Positions 34,807-44,820 of a DNA stretch of 64,000 nt are shown here, in pieces (position 1 is the first letter of the stretch; every line of letters starts with the position of its first letter). The position numbers and the translations under genes are program-made. This DNA comes from Semisulcospira habei (taxonomy: Eukaryota; Mollusca; Gastropoda; Semisulcospiridae): the NCBI GenBank assembly GCA_036245525.1, contig BTPG01000005.1, forward strand, positions 179,560,198 to 179,624,197, given 5' to 3'. A model generated the notes under the pieces. It was not told the DNA's origin. It saw only the letters and a list, made by a program, of their open reading frames with translations, and did not search any database.

Positions 34807-34977
34807 ACATGTTTACGTTGTGTTTGGAAACATACACATTGTGGTGATGTTTACATATGTCTGTAAACAGTTTGATAATGCAGGGGACCTCGTGCTGGAC
34901 CGACAAATGGAACCCAACAGAGAAAGAAACATGCTTAGAAAAGACAGTTATTCCTTGATAGCTTTTGTTGCTCTAGC

Positions 34978-34978
<1 letters not shown>

Positions 34979-35067
<89 letters not shown>
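34979..35067. repeat. (TG)n microsatellite
   Basis: Pure TG tract followed by TTTA-rich DNA. Confidence 0.97.
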
Positions 35068-35068
<1 letters not shown>

Positions 35069-35520
35069 TTTTTAAAAATAATTTTATCAGTTTATTTATT
35101 ATTTATTTATTTATTATTTATTCATTGATTTATTTTTATAATTTTATTTTCTTGATTTATCATTATTTTTTCATACTCCTGACATAAATGACATATCCTT
35201 CTACCGCGCTCGGAATGTACGGTAGCTGCTTGAACGGAAAGTATAGTTATTTACACAAACAACAAACGCAACCCACGAGGTAGCCTCAGGTCCTATTGTT
35301 TTCCCGACCAGCCATTATCAGAGGCAGACACATTAATTTTGTTCTTGCGTACATTCATGCGTACAGATTATGCATTCCGCGAGTTGCCGCGAAGCTCTCC
35401 GGTGTCTATTGTTTTGTTATAGGAGGCAAGAGGCAGGAAAATCACCTGTGTACTGGATAATTATGACCTCTTCGGAAGTAAATATGAGGACGTCCCCAGC
35501 AAGCAAAGATCCTAGGGCCT
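35068..35520. other. no gene seen
   Basis: AT-rich then mixed spacer without recognised features. Confidence 0.4.
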
Positions 35521-35573
35521 ACGACGGCCGCAGTGGGCCAGGGCACTGCCGTGCGCGGGCTTACTGCGGCCGT
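35521..35573. repeat. hairpin family E, divergent
   Basis: ACGGCCGCAGT pairs with ACTGCGGCCGT around a GC-rich loop. Confidence 0.55.
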
Positions 35574-35689
35574 TGTGGGCCCGAGAACGCTTTGCTACTG
35601 GAGTTCAGCTCACTACCCGTGTGTGTAAGAGAGTGATTTTATGTACGTTATTTTGTTTTGTAGTGTGTAGCAGAGACAAGAATGAAAAC

Positions 35690-35818
35690 AGGTCTGCGCA
35701 CCTATTCTTTTATCCTTGGAAAACAAAGTTTCATTCATTCATTCATTCATTCATTCATTCATTCATTCCCCCCCCCCCCTCCGACCCTCCCTACCACCAC
35801 CACCCCCCCCCCCCCCTA
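35690..35818 (+). repeat. CR1-type LINE 3' tip, (TTCA)n and C-run
   Basis: AAACAAAGTTTCATTCATTC matches the 3' terminus AATAAAGTTTCAT of the two LINE copies above, here with a 4-bp tail unit, then C-rich DNA. Confidence 0.7.
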
Positions 35819-35888
35819 GCCGCCCACTACCTTCCTCGCTGAATTGCTTTTTATTCAACGCGCAATCAACTTGTTCACGATTCATGGG

Positions 35889-35948
35889 CTGGTCTGTAAT
35901 TTTGGACCTTACGGCTTAAAGCCGTAAGGTCTAAAATCACAGACCAGC
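35889..35948. repeat. hairpin family F
   Basis: GCTGGTCTGTAATTTTGGAC..ACGGCTT and AAGCCGT..CAGACCAGC meet without a spacer; two mismatches in 30 bp. The same family is at 48938, with fragments near 4166, 6452, 37706 and 61400. Confidence 0.82.
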
Positions 35949-36261
35949 ACACATGTATCTACCAAACAAATAAAGTTGTTGACAAGGTTTTATAGATTTT
36001 TTTTTAATTGCATCGAGCTACAGTCTATCTTCATTTCCCTACCATGCATGCATCAACGTACGTAAAACGAAAAAGAAAAATGTCAAATTGTGACAATGAT
36101 GGGGGTCCTCTCCGTGTAAGTCAGTGCCGAAGGCGTGACACATTTGTGACTTCGTTGGCCTAAGTAGTGCGTCGACACTATTACCGTATTTGGAAAGTGA
36201 GAAGTGTATGACACTTTATTTCGAACACTTCCTGACCCAAACCGCAACCGTTTCAGTCTGA
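35949..36261. other. no gene seen
   Basis: Mixed spacer, nothing recognised. Confidence 0.4.
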
Positions 36262-36466
36262 ATAACCCATTCAGCCATGACAGCAGGAGATGGGTCGACC
36301 ATGATAATTCAAGGGTAGTGCCAGATTAGCTTGGCGCCTGTCGGCGCCAATCTAATCTGGCACTATCCTTGAATTATCATGGTCGATCCATCTCCTGCAG
36401 CAGATGCATAGTCGTTAGATGATGCCTCCAAAATTGGGAAATCACGTGCGTCGAGCTGAATGAGAG
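36262..36466. mobile_element. TH-A hairpin element
   Basis: ATAA-CCCATTCAGCC left, GAGCTGAATGAG right with no TTAA left. It shares the derived right arm GGCGCCAATCTAATC with the copy at 8353, so the two are close relatives. Confidence 0.8.
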
Positions 36467-36547
36467 AAGGCTTTGTCTACTTATCACTTACAGACGCAAA
36501 GGTCGTTAACAATGAATCATTCATAAATATTTCAGAGCCGGCGCTAA

Positions 36548-36729
36548 TTAACTCATTCAGCCCGACGGCCGCATTTCCCAAATTTTGGAGGTGTCATCTA
36601 AAGACTATGCACCAGTTGCAGGAGATGGATCGACCATGATAATTCAAGGGTAAGCTAATCTGGCACTACCCTTGAATTATCATGGTCGACCCATCTCCTG
36701 CTGTAGTGCGTCAGGGCTGAATGGGTCAA
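36548..36729. mobile_element. TH-A hairpin element, centre deleted
   Basis: TTAA left end, TCAA right end. The left arm stops after AATTCAAGGGTA and jumps to AGCTAATCTGGC. About 30 nt of the left arm and loop are lost, and the stem is shortened. Confidence 0.82.
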
Positions 36730-36869
36730 CAAGGAAAAACCTCTGTTGAATATTCCATCTACCTGACCTAAAATGGGAAGCCTCGTGTTGCCATTTCCAA
36801 ATCAGTCAAGACAATTTTTTTCCCCGTTAAGGTTGTAGAGGTACAGTAAAGTAAAAATGTACAAGATCT

Positions 36870-37069
36870 CGTCAGTCAACCTGCGAAATATATTAAAAGA
36901 CATCGATCTTCATGAGCCCCCATCTGCGGGGGCTTATGAGGATCTATGCCTCTTTGTATCCATTTTCCATTACGCGGTTGCGGTTTTTTCGGTGTTTTTT
37001 TTTTTTCAAATGAAGAAAAGAGAGTAACAAAAAAAAAAAATATGCGTCCAGTGAAAGGGAAGGGGATAA
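36870..37069. mobile_element. TH-C hairpin element, left end decayed
   Basis: The hairpin GATCTTCATGAGCCCC..GGGGGCTTATGAGGATC has a shortened centre (CATCTGC). The right end is AGGGAAGGGG-ATAA. Confidence 0.7.
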
Positions 37070-37260
37070 ATACTTAAAAACTGACAATCGTTGATCTAAT
37101 TAGTAATTTATGCGATTTCAAAGCGAAGGAAAGCGACAATGCCATTTCAAGGTAACTGTCTGATTAGCTAGGCGTCACGCTTAAAGAAGAAGAAGAAGAA
37201 GAAGAAAAGCTAGTGCGTTACCCAAATTGGAAATTCGTTATTATTCAAACTTGGGTCTCC

Positions 37261-37375
37261 TGACATAAACGTCACGCGCGCTACTCTACAGTGATTCCTG
37301 ACATAAACGTCACGCGCGCTTTTCTACAGTGATTCCTGACATAAACGTCACGCGCGCTTTTCTACAGTGATTCCC
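37261..37375. repeat. 38-bp minisatellite, three units
   Basis: Units start at 37261, 37299 and 37337: CTGACATAAACGTCACGCG, then CGCTTTTCTACAGTGATTC. Only two positions differ between units. Each contains ACGTCA, a CRE-like half, followed by CGCGCGC. Confidence 0.88.
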
Positions 37376-37420
37376 AATGGGTGGACAAGCTACATGCCCG
37401 GATGATGAGAGATGAGTGTG

Positions 37421-37639
37421 TTAACCACCTCGCTGTCGAGAAAATCTGAAAACCGTCCACATGCAAGAGGTATAGATCCTCATGAGCCCCCGCAGCTGCG
37501 GGGCTCATGAGGATCTATACCTCTTGCTGAAACCGCTTTCAATCCATGTTAACGTTGAAAATTTTAATGTTTAGAAAAAGAAGAAAAAAAACACAAACCA
37601 TCCCACACAATGTGCGTCCGCTGGCAATCAAGGGATTAA
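37421..37639. mobile_element. TH-C hairpin element
   Basis: TTAA at both ends. Arms GCAAGAGGTATAGATCCTCA and inverse are perfectly matched, including AGGTATAGA/TCTATACCT in place of AGGCATAGA. Confidence 0.86.
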
Positions 37640-37894
37640 CATTACCGGGGGCGTAAAAGTCACCAACAAGGACTTAAGAGCTGAGGGGAAACAAACTGAG
37701 CGCTGGTCTGTGATTTTGGAGGCGACCAGGGACACATTTAATTACATGTGACACTACATGTGACACTATAACAGGAAATATGGGATCTTCATGCACTCTA
37801 TGCTTTTACAGTTATGTCACACACATGCATCTAGACCTGCGTTAGTTATGAATGGATTCACATATATACGTACTGCAGTCAGGTTCGCTTATAT

Positions 37895-38800
37895 TGTTAC
37901 GATTGTGGTTGTGTTGTCCTGTGAGAGCATGCATGTGTTAATCGTAGGAAACGATCCGATATTTATTTAAGCTATCATGGTTATGATTCATGTACCTTTT
38001 TAAGTAACATTTTCTTTCGGTCGCGCAGAGCGGAATTCACTTCGTTATGATACGCTAAATTTGGTCCAGAACGTTCTAGAAAGGTCGCGCTGTCTAGTGA
38101 CATCGTATGTATGACGTCGGGGAGTTCGTAACAGTTTGCTACATTTTGTTTTTCTGTGCGCGTGAATTGAGCAGCCTTTCTTTTGTTTTGAGAACAATCA
38201 CGAATCTTCTAGAGCGAATATGCAAGGGCTACCATACTTTTATGTGACTTCATTATACACTAGGATTTAGAGCTGAAGTTAGCAGCCGAATTTTCGTACC
38301 CTATTGTAGTTTTCTAGAAAGTTCGTTTTTTTATTAATATTTTTGAGTTCCGGTTACGTAGATTATTTTGATTGGTTGCGTTGAATGCATTTTTTTGGGA
38401 TTATTCTAGAAAGTGTCTTACTATATAACGTTGGTGATAGGAGAGCGCAAATGTAAATGTACATTGTCTTGCATTGTCAGTTATAGAGACACGCAGTTTA
38501 TCGTAGGTACGTGGCCCGTATAGGGTGTACATTGTGTGAGACGCTGCGTATGAGAAACTTTGTGTTGCCAGTGTGGACATTGCAGAAGAGACTTTGTATC
38601 AGTGTTTGTGCATTTGGAAATGCATTGTGTGGAGTTCGCATCGCTGAATTAAAATATTGTTGGAACTGTTACTCCAGTATTGTCTACATCCTTAAGCCAC
38701 GTGTGACGGATTGCAGCTGAATGAAGTTTATTTAAAAAAACCATACGTGCGTGCGTCTGGTGTGTTTATCATACTACGACTACAACTTCACCACGTAACA
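37895..38800 (+). mobile_element. probable solo LTR with heat-shock elements
   Basis: A 906-bp segment starts TGTTACG and ends CGTAACA, perfect TG..CA inverted termini. Flanks TATAT and TGTAT match at four of five bases, a weak target duplication. The interior has a TATA box and several heat-shock-factor sites but no coding motif, PBS or polypurine tract. That fits an LTR left after recombination. A non-autonomous DNA element is the alternative. Confidence 0.65.
38069..38427 (+). promoter_or_regulatory. heat-shock-element cluster and TATA box
   Basis: GAA/TTC triplets alternating with 2-nt spacing: 38069-38081 GAAcgTTCtaGAA (three perfect units), 38202-38214 GAAtcTTCtaGAg, 38312-38324 TTCtaGAAagTTC (three perfect units) and 38404-38411 TTCtaGAA. 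The last ends about 10 bp before CTATATAA at 38421. This is the arrangement heat-shock factor trimers bind. Transcription would start near 38450 if active. Confidence 0.65.
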
Positions 38801-38864
38801 TGTATAAATAACAAAGTCTGATACGACAACACTATTTCAGAGGTCTCGACAGCCTTCTTTCTAT

Positions 38865-39101
38865 TTAACCCATTCAGCCCTGACGCACTAAAGCAGGAGA
38901 TGGGTCGACCATGATAATTCAAGGGAAGTGCCAGGGTATTCAAGGGTAGTGCCAGATTAGCTTGGCGCCTGTCGGCGCCAAGCTAATCTGGCACTGCCCT
39001 TGAATTATCATGGTCGATCCATCTCCTGCAACTGGTGCATAGTTATTAGATGACGCCTCCAAAATTTGGAAAATATACGGCCGTCGGGCTGAATGAGTTA
39101 A
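38865..39101. mobile_element. TH-A hairpin element, arm duplication
   Basis: TTAA at both ends. The left arm contains a 21-bp tandem duplication (ATTCAAGGGAAGTGCCAGGG, then ATTCAAGGGTAGTGCCAG) with no partner in the right arm. Confidence 0.85.
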
Positions 39102-39420
39102 ATTACTTCGTTTATTACAAACTTCGGATATAAAAAAGTTGGGATGGCGAATTGTTTTATCCAAAGTTTACTTGTATATATTCCGAAACAGCTGCCCACA
39201 AGACCGAAACAGCTGTCCAAACCGGCTAAACAATCTGGACCCCGCTTGGGGGACCTAGATCTAAATTTACATGCATCAAGGGGCTGGAAATCTAGTGAAT
39301 ATGCGATACGCTTCCTTTGGTGTGGGGGTGGGTGGGTGGGTGGGTGGGTGGGGGGGGGCTTCCATATTCACTACTTCCAGTAACTTACTTAGCGCACCCT
39401 TCTTTCCTATTTTTTTTTTT

Positions 39421-39451
<31 letters not shown>

Positions 39452-39678
39452 CTTCGATCAAACTTGATCTATGATCATTGGTCGATACTGCACAATTCTC
39501 TCCCCTGACAGTGCTTTTACCTACTGTACTTTGTAATCTTCCTTGTATATAAACTGTTTGAGGAAGGAGCGCCCGCCCCAATACTACTATTCATGCGTGG
39601 GGTTTCCATCTCGTTTTTCTTTTACAAAAAGATGAACATACTGCCAAATCAGGGCAGACCTTCTCTTGCTCAATGACC
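39102..39678. repeat. spacer with (GGGT)n and T20G20 tracts
   Basis: (GGGT)n then a G-run at about 39325-39357, and 20 T followed directly by 21 G at 39411-39451. No gene is seen. Confidence 0.85.
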
Positions 39679-39910
39679 TTTACCCCATTGCCGGGTAAAA
39701 AAAATGAACACCACCCAAATGCAAGCGGAATAGGTCCTCAAGCGCACCCGCAGATGCGGGGGCTCTTGAGGACCTGTGCCTCGTGGTGAGACCGGAATGA
39801 GTATCCATCTATGTTTGTTTGTTTATTTCCAAATGGCTGGGGATATTTGACGTTCAATTTTCAGTGATTCCCGAAACATAATCTGCGTCCACTGGCCATC
39901 AAGGAATTAA
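39679..39910. mobile_element. TH-C hairpin element sharing a TTAA
   Basis: TTTA-CCCCATTGCCGGG left. The right end CTGGCCATCAAGGAA-TTAA uses the TTAA at 39907 that is also the left end of the next element. Arms read AGGTCCTCAAG..CTTGAGGACCT, changed together. Confidence 0.82.
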
Positions 39911-39985
39911 CTCATTCGCGGCCAGCTGTATCCGGATGCGCGGCTTATGCCGCGCATCCGGATACAGCTGGCCGCGAATGAGGTA
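39907..39985. mobile_element. TH-D hairpin element
   Basis: TTAA-CTCATTCGCGGCCAGC..GCTGGCCGCGAATGAG-GTAA. The whole element is one stem with centre GGCTTATGCC and one mismatch. Confidence 0.85.
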
Positions 39986-40207
39986 ATCATAGCCTATAAC
40001 AAGCGGCACGTTGAAATATGGTGTGCAGTGTTGTTTACTCTTTCGAAACATGCCGAATTCGTTTACGCGGCTTAATGCTGCTTTTCCGGTCGCGGCACCT
40101 CGTCGGTTAATGTGTGTGGGTAGATTGTACAAGACATGAATCAGTTTTTCAGGATACGAAGGAGAATCCGTATACCATCTCAGCTCGGTGTATGTGTGGT
40201 TGTGTGT

Positions 40208-40209
40208 AC

Positions 40210-40288
<79 letters not shown>

Positions 40289-40305
40289 CGTGTGTGTGTA
40301 TGTGC

Positions 40306-40344
<39 letters not shown>

Positions 40345-40355
40345 TGTGTGTGTGC

Positions 40356-40416
<61 letters not shown>

Positions 40417-40440
40417 CACGAGTATGCGCGAGTGTGTTTG
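40208..40440. repeat. (TG)n microsatellite
   Basis: About 230 bp of TG with GCGTGCG and CTTG interruptions. Confidence 0.96.
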
Positions 40441-40681
40441 TATTTGCTTGTTTTGGAGCTGAGTGACATACACAAGACAATAGTGGAGGGTTTGATACCG
40501 TGCGGCTGCATGAGTACAGACAAAAACCGTATCTGTTAACCTGCGTGATAGTCACAAAGTTGGAAATATAGGAGGAGGATCAGCCCCCCCCCCCCCATTC
40601 CCCCCCACACACACACACCCTTGCCCCAACACACACACAAACACACACTCGGCCCTAATTTGGCAAAAGCCAGTAGATCCA

Positions 40682-40929
40682 CAGGGCCGGATCCAGGGGT
40701 AGGGGGGGGGCGGGAGGGGGGCCATGCCCCCCCTTCCCCCATAAAAACTATACAACATAAAACTTTGATACACTGAAGGATGATCTTTGCTCACCTTGGT
40801 GAAAAAAAAAAACCCAAATAAAGCCATACTCAAAACAGTCAAAACTCTGCTTTTCTGTTTCAGGTGGTTAATTTCTCAAAAACATTTTTTTGCCCCCCCC
40901 CCCCCAAACATGTAAGTGATCCGGCCCTG
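40682..40929. mobile_element. hAT-like MITE
   Basis: The left end CAGGGCCGGATCCAGGGG and right end GATCCGGCCCTG are inverted and of the CAGGG(C/G)CGGAT form common in hAT elements. G- and C-runs lie just inside both ends. A clean 8-bp target duplication is not visible. Confidence 0.55.
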
Positions 40930-40981
40930 GTCCATTTTGTGAAAAGCGAAATTTTCATTGTACTACAATGAAAATCTCGCT

Positions 40982-41196
40982 TTAAAAACATTCTGCTCCA
41001 GGACCGAAATCCGCAAATGTTGAAGTTGCCCCCTGACGACTGTATTACGCTTCTGGAAACAGATCGAGCGTGATAGTTCAAGGGTTGTGCCAGAATACCT
41101 TGGCGCCTATAGGGCGCCAAGCTATTCTGGCACAACCCTTGAACTATCACGCTCGATCCATGTCTTGCCGAAGCGTGTCGGAGTTGAATGAGTTAA
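40982..41196. mobile_element. TH-B hairpin element with joint arm changes
   Basis: TTAA at 40982-40985 and 41193-41196. Arms 41062-41158 carry TCGAGCGTGATAG and AAGGGTTGTGCC with exact inverse on the right, unlike other copies (TCGACCATGATAG, AAGGGTGATGCC). Only one arm mismatch is seen. Confidence 0.86.
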
Positions 41197-41329
41197 AAAC
41201 AAAATGGAGATATTGGCTTTAGCCCTGTGATGGCAACACTCACTCCCATCAACTGTAGTACGCGGCTTGTCTAGTCATTGTAACTCATCATCGAGCAATC
41301 ACGTTTGCAAGAACCAAACCGTTATCAGG

Positions 41330-41356
41330 CCGACGTCGGCCCGATGGTCTTTTGCG
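41330..41356. repeat. hairpin family E fragment
   Basis: GGCCGACGTCGGCC with flanking CTTTTGCGCACTAGGAA matches 34380-34412. Confidence 0.6.
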
Positions 41357-41478
41357 CACTAGGAAAGAGAGGTACGTCGACAGAAAATGTCTTGGCAAAG
41401 ACAAGAGTCTCTGCTACGGAAGATAAGTACTTTGTATATTGCCGACAAGAAAGGCCCCGAAGAGCAAGAAGAACAAAG

Positions 41479-41480
<2 letters not shown>

Positions 41481-41548
<68 letters not shown>
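41481..41548. repeat. (TG)n microsatellite
   Basis: Pure TG tract. Confidence 0.96.
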
Positions 41549-41549
<1 letters not shown>

Positions 41550-41569
41550 ATGCTTGTTTCTTTTCCAGG

Positions 41570-41648
41570 GTCAGTTAATGGAGATGGATTGACCCTGACG
41601 AGCTCATCGTGCACCTCTCTTACACTGCCACGGTCGATCCATCTCTTG
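41570..41648. repeat. decayed TH-A/B piece
   Basis: GGAGATGGATTGACC and GGTCGATCCATCTC remain, but the hairpin centre is unrecognisable. Confidence 0.5.
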
Positions 41649-41739
41649 AATGTCCTGACAGTTCTTTGATCCGTACCGTTGATGAGTATAACCATAATTA
41701 GCAGTACGGAACCACATAATTAGCAGACGATTGTGACAC

Positions 41740-41830
41740 ATGAGTCAGCTGTGTAGGAAGGGAAAGGGTTACAGTCGCCGCTAGGCTATATAAATGGGCA
41801 GGGGACCGTGGTAGCCAGACAGATGAGAAC
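41740..41830 (+). promoter_or_regulatory. TATA promoter of the secreted-peptide gene
   Basis: GGCTATATAAATGGGC at 41784-41799 is a strong TATA box. About 35 bp upstream lies TGAGTCA (41741-41747), a consensus AP-1 site. Transcription would start near 41815. The position, about 480 bp before a signal-peptide frame on the same strand, supports a real promoter, but no transcript evidence is available. Confidence 0.6.
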
Positions 41831-42292
41831 GTGACATTGTGTGACGCATGCACCACTGGAGCGGAGAATTCTCTCAGTTTTTATCATACAAACCTTGAGT
41901 TTCATAACAACAAGAAATACGATCCGCTTACCGTTCAACGTGATCTACAAGTGGTGACGGTCAACATAATCCAACATCTTCTGCAAGAACATTGTCGAGA
42001 TTTCTTCAATTACCTTACGAAATACTAATGTAGTTGATATGACTTGTCGAGAAAGTTGTGACAATTGACAAACTGAGGATACCTGAACTCTTCATCAAAT
42101 TATCAAGTACATTTTATTACTACACTGAATTTGTGACGGTCAGATCATCACCTGCGGATTTGGACTGAGTAGTCTCGCTGTCACAACTTCCTATTATCAG
42201 ACGTGAAAGCAACAAGACACATCTTTGTAGAGGCCATCAGTGCTGAGGATCGTTGCATTTTGTCCCAGAAAATTTTACTGTCAGCTGTGACG

Positions 42293-42667
42293 ATGTTCCT
42301 GTCTATAATGACAACGTCCCTCTCCGCGCTTCCAGCAAGGCTCCTCCTAGTTCTTCTCTTGGTGGTCACATGGTGTGACGTCACATCCGCCAGGAGCCTG
42401 CTCTCTCAGGACGTCTTTCCTCCCCTCTTTACGCCCTCAACCTCCTCCTCACCACGCCCTCGCCAGTGCAACGAGTATGACGTGAAGCTGATGTGTCAGA
42501 GCTGTCCCCTCGACAAGCCCCTGTGTACGGTAGATGTGTCCAAGTGCTCCTGGACCTGCTACGCAAAAACTGTCGACCCGGCTATCGCAACCAACACGCT
42601 ATCCACGTCAACAAACGAGAAGATTCTTGGCGGGCTGCTGGACGGTGTAGATCAGTGGGGAAAATAG
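42293..42667 (+). CDS. secreted cysteine-rich peptide precursor
   Basis: A 124-aa frame from the first ATG to TAG; the frame is open upstream to about 42203 but has no earlier ATG. Residues 1-33 form a signal peptide: a polar start, then ARLLLVLLLVVTW and a likely cleavage after VTSA. A Ser/Pro-rich stretch follows, then six cysteines in 25 residues (C-X8-C-X2-C-X6-C-X6-C-X3-C), which could form three disulfides. The chain ends QWGK, which could be processed to an amidated C-terminus. I do not recognise the family. A secreted peptide hormone, a small defence peptide or a matrix peptide are all possible. No intron is evident; an upstream non-coding exon cannot be excluded. Composition is less AT-rich than the surroundings, as expected for coding DNA. 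Confidence 0.6.
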   Translation: MFLSIMTTSLSALPARLLLVLLLVVTWCDVTSARSLLSQDVFPPLFTPSTSSSPRPRQCNEYDVKLMCQSCPLDKPLCTVDVSKCSWTCYAKTVDPAIATNTLSTSTNEKILGGLLDGVDQWGK

Positions 42668-42742
42668 ACCCATGCACGTAAACAGCAAGACTCTCGTGGT
42701 GAACTATTCCTTATGCAGTTGTAAAGTATTTGATGCTGATGG

Positions 42743-42817
42743 TATTGTTCAAGGATGGTGCCAGAAGAGCTTGGCGCCCTTAGGCGCCAAGCTGTTCTGG
42801 CACCATCCTTGAATAAT
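42743..42817. repeat. TH-B hairpin in the likely 3' UTR
   Basis: About 75 nt after the stop codon. Arms share GGATGGTGCC/GGCACCATCC, a version not seen elsewhere. No TTAA termini are clear. It would fold in the mRNA if transcribed. Confidence 0.75.
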
Positions 42818-42826
42818 CCAACTAAC

Positions 42827-43347
42827 CACGTGTCCACATGAAGCTATGAACTTCTGTCTAGTTAAGTACAGAATTGTTCAATGTCTTCTTAAATTCCGAC
42901 AGCGAACATCATTTATCTGTACGAAGGTTATGCTTAAATCTTCTAGGCAATTTGCGTTATTTCCATGGTAATTTGTGTTATTCCCGTCTAATTTGCGTTA
43001 AGTTACGCAGGAAGGAGAGATCTCTAGGATTAGTGCCATGTCTGGTACAATTTTAAAAGAATTAAGACTTGATTGAATGAGATGACAACACACTTGAAAA
43101 AAAAAGAGTTAAACTGATCCGTTTAAATTGTTTACATCCCAGAAGAGGTTTTAATAGTTATAATTAATCGTTTAAATAATTATTAGTAACATTTGAAACA
43201 AATAATTATTGTTGTCCTTTAAGAGTCCATCTTTGTTATATCTACCTCCCCAGAGACATACAGAAATAAGTAGGACATGTGTTAGAATCCAACTGAATCT
43301 GGTTATGTAATGATAATAATTGTTTATCCTATGTTGAAAATGTTTGC
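42827..43347. other. no gene seen; possible 3' UTR
   Basis: AT-rich. No clear AATAAA directly downstream of the peptide gene; the transcript end is unknown. Confidence 0.4.
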
Positions 43348-43561
43348 TTAACTCATTCAGCCCAGACGCACTACAGCAGAAGATGGATCGACCATAATAA
43401 TTCAAGGGTAGTGCCAGATTAGCTTGGCGCCTATTGGCGCCAAGCTAATCTGGCACTACCCTTGAATTATCATGGTCGATCCATCTGCTGCAACTGATGC
43501 ATAGTCGTTAGATGACGCCTCCGAAATTTGGGAAGTACGGCCTTTGGGCTGAATGAGATAA
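43348..43561. mobile_element. TH-A hairpin element
   Basis: TTAA-CTCATTCAGCCCAGACG left, GGGCTGAATGAG-ATAA right. The stem extends outward to AGATGGATCGACC, and the arms differ at ATAATAATT against AATTATCAT. Confidence 0.85.
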
Positions 43562-43709
43562 AAACCAGCCATAAATCGAAAAAGTCGACTACAGGGGTTT
43601 CCCTGAGAAACGCTATATTCGCCTTTTATACGGTATAAACAGGCTCCAAAAAGGAGTGCACGAGGACGTGGCAATATTTTGTCAAACTGACATGAATACT
43701 ATTGATATC

Positions 43710-43910
43710 TTTACCCCATTCAGTGCCAGTTGAAGCAGACCGTGTTCCTGCAATCTTTGTCAATTCAACACCGAAAAACCATCGCAGTCCCAGGAACATG
43801 CATTCAAAGTGGTTTCAGCAAAGAGGCATAGATCCTCATGAGCCCCCGCAACTGCGGGGGCTCATGAGGATCTATACCTCTTGCAGTTGGGTGGGTGTTG
43901 AACGGGTTAA
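43710..43910. mobile_element. TH-C hairpin element
   Basis: TTTA-CCCCATTCAGTGCCAG left, TTGAACGGG-TTAA right. Canonical GAGCCCCCGCAACTGC centre with near-perfect arms. Confidence 0.87.
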
Positions 43911-44344
43911 ATACCTTACCTTGTGTGTTCATTGTTTTACTCGTTACGTTCCATCTATATCTATGTCTCTGTACAGAAATCCAAACTATTTACAGCCATG
44001 GAAGTATTCTTCGATGGCGTATTTTTCTGCGTAATATGCATAAGGTTAATGATTGTTTCTTTGTGCAGTGTGTGTGTCGCAGTTGTTATGAATGCTAATA
44101 AATATGATTCTTCACTCTCCTGTGCATGCAGCCACCGGCTTTGTTTGCAGCACTGGTTGCTGCATACACACGAGGGTTAGAAGAGAAAGATGAAATACAC
44201 GATTGTGATGCGAAAGCTTTGTAAGAAATGTATTTGCGTGCGCGCGTAACTGAAATGTGGTCACGAAAAAGTGACATGTTAAGAAATAAACTGTTCATAT
44301 GTTTTAAAATTGTTCTACTGCCTATATGTGCGTGTTTTTGCATG
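43911..44344. other. no gene seen
   Basis: Short frames only. Confidence 0.4.
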
Positions 44345-44367
44345 TGTGCGTGCGTGCGTAAGTGCGC

Positions 44368-44410
<43 letters not shown>

Positions 44411-44423
44411 CGTGCGTAAGTGC

Positions 44424-44459
<36 letters not shown>

Positions 44460-44489
44460 TTGTGTGTGTGTGTGTGCGTGCGTGCGTAA

Positions 44490-44525
<36 letters not shown>

Positions 44526-44555
44526 TTGTGTGTGTGTGTGTATGTGTGTGTGGTG
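44345..44555. repeat. (TG)n with higher-order repeat
   Basis: The block GCGTGCGTGCGTAAGTGCG recurs at about 44350, 44408 and 44478 within TG, giving 58-70 bp higher-order units. Confidence 0.9.
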
Positions 44556-44604
44556 AAATGACAAATGAAATGAAATGACTGTTTTAACATATAATTCGTT
44601 TCAT

Positions 44605-44820
44605 CATTACAATCAATCAATCAATCAATCAATCTGGCGATCTGGCGATCAATCAAGCAGTCAAGCAATCATTCAATCAAGCAAGCAGTGAATCATTCAA
44701 ACAAGCAAGCAAACAACAACAACAACAACAAAAAGCAAGGAAGCAGGCATGCAAACAAGCAATCGATCAGTCGGTCGGACAGTCAGTCAGTCAGTCAAGC
44801 AATACACACATCATTCAATC
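44605..44820. repeat. degenerate (CAAT)/(CAAG) tract
   Basis: Tetranucleotide-like runs CAATCAATC, AAGCAAGC, AACAAC and CAGTCAGT. Confidence 0.85.

Noticed and set aside
38511..38720. 69-codon frame as a protein gene
   Set aside because: No motif, and it lies wholly inside the probable solo LTR downstream of its TATA box.
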